A stretch of DNA of 64,000 nt from Sinanaerobacter sp. ZZT-01 (GTDB lineage Bacteria > Bacillota > Clostridia > Peptostreptococcales > Anaerovoracaceae): the NCBI RefSeq assembly GCF_035621135.1, contig NZ_CP141728.1:2604001-2668000 (forward strand), read 5' to 3'. The notes under the pieces are model-generated. The model made no database searches. It was not told the DNA's origin and was given only the letters and a program-made list of their open reading frames with translations. The position numbers were made by a program, and so were the translations under genes. Every line of letters begins with the position of its first letter. Positions within the stretch are counted from its first letter, which is position 1. Below are positions 63,925 through 64,000 of this stretch, one piece after another.

Positions 63925-64000
63925 ATGAAAAATCGTATAGAAATTATCGGGAAAAAGCTCTTGGTAGGCAAACGTACAGAAATGTCTTACATCAATGATA
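63925..64000 (+). CDS. GyrI-like small-molecule-binding domain protein (3' end outside window)
   Basis: Only the first 25 residues are present. ATG 63925 is preceded by AGAGG. The sequence begins MKNRIEIIGKKLLVGKRTEM, which resembles the start of GyrI/SbmC-like AraC effector-binding domain proteins. These bind drug-like ligands, sometimes as partners of MerR regulators. The rest lies beyond base 64000, so family membership is tentative. Confidence 0.55.
   Translation, partial: MKNRIEIIGKKLLVGKRTEMSYIND

Overview
This window comes from a low-GC, endospore-forming Firmicute of class Clostridia. Evidence for this is the single-chain glycyl-tRNA synthetase, an IspH-ribosomal protein S1 fusion, the sporulation genes yqfC/yqfD, a ymxH-like gene and a SpoIID-like gene, a GerA-type germination operon, strong AAGGAGG ribosome sites with many TTG/GTG starts, and intrinsic terminators after most operons. 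An Eubacteriales/Anaerovoracaceae-like relative is plausible, but I cannot name a genus from the sequence alone. No tRNA, rRNA, CRISPR array or intact insertion sequence was seen.

1-18.2 kb is the conserved dnaJ-to-glyS supercluster: dnaJ (5' end missing), prmA, rsmE, mtaB, a HIT-family gene, rpsU, yqeY, yqfC, yqfD, phoH, ybeY, cdd, era, recO, a DUF4342-like gene and glyS. It is interrupted at 2.4-8.0 kb by an accessory block: an M23 peptidase/polysaccharide deacetylase fusion, a small helical protein, and two tandem secreted Kelch-repeat/Ig-like paralogues that were duplicated together with their promoters. 18.2-26.7 kb holds pyruvate phosphate dikinase, a PepD-type dipeptidase, an OPT-family oligopeptide transporter, an orphan PqqD-like protein paired with a small membrane protein, a ymxH-like PRC-barrel gene and a ClpP-fold serine protease. 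Dikinase, dipeptidase and oligopeptide uptake together suggest a peptide/amino-acid fermenter.

26.8-35.0 kb is a nine-gene Tad/Flp-pilus-like operon (CpaE/TadZ, CpaF/TadA, TadB, TadC, Flp pilin, TadE-like, a DUF5702-like protein, a TadE-like protein with two Cys/His modules, and a DUF6382-like protein). It has no secretin or prepilin peptidase in the window. 35.1-42 kb carries a small zinc-ribbon gene, the methionine ABC importer metNIQ, and a gerA-gerC-gerB operon on the minus strand. 42.1-47.5 kb holds a SPOR-domain protein, rarA, the ispH-rpsA fusion, shikimate kinase and a TSUP permease, followed by a frameshifted gene remnant.

47.8-58.4 kb is housekeeping: recN and argR (minus strand), ruvC, ruvA, ruvB, a spoIID-like gene, queA, tgt, metA (with the residue that predicts acetyl-CoA use) and an RlmCD-type 23S rRNA methyltransferase. 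From 58.4 kb to the end the gene content changes and looks acquired or reworked. There is a MocR regulator divergent from a PLP-dehydratase/ornithine-cyclodeaminase-like pair resembling EutB/EutC and BhcB/BhcD, an atypical ureohydrolase, and the start of a GyrI-like gene behind a striking inverted repeat. This region also contains gene fragments, including a diverged second copy of the rlmCD 3' end plus its terminator, which marks it as a likely insertion or rearrangement site.
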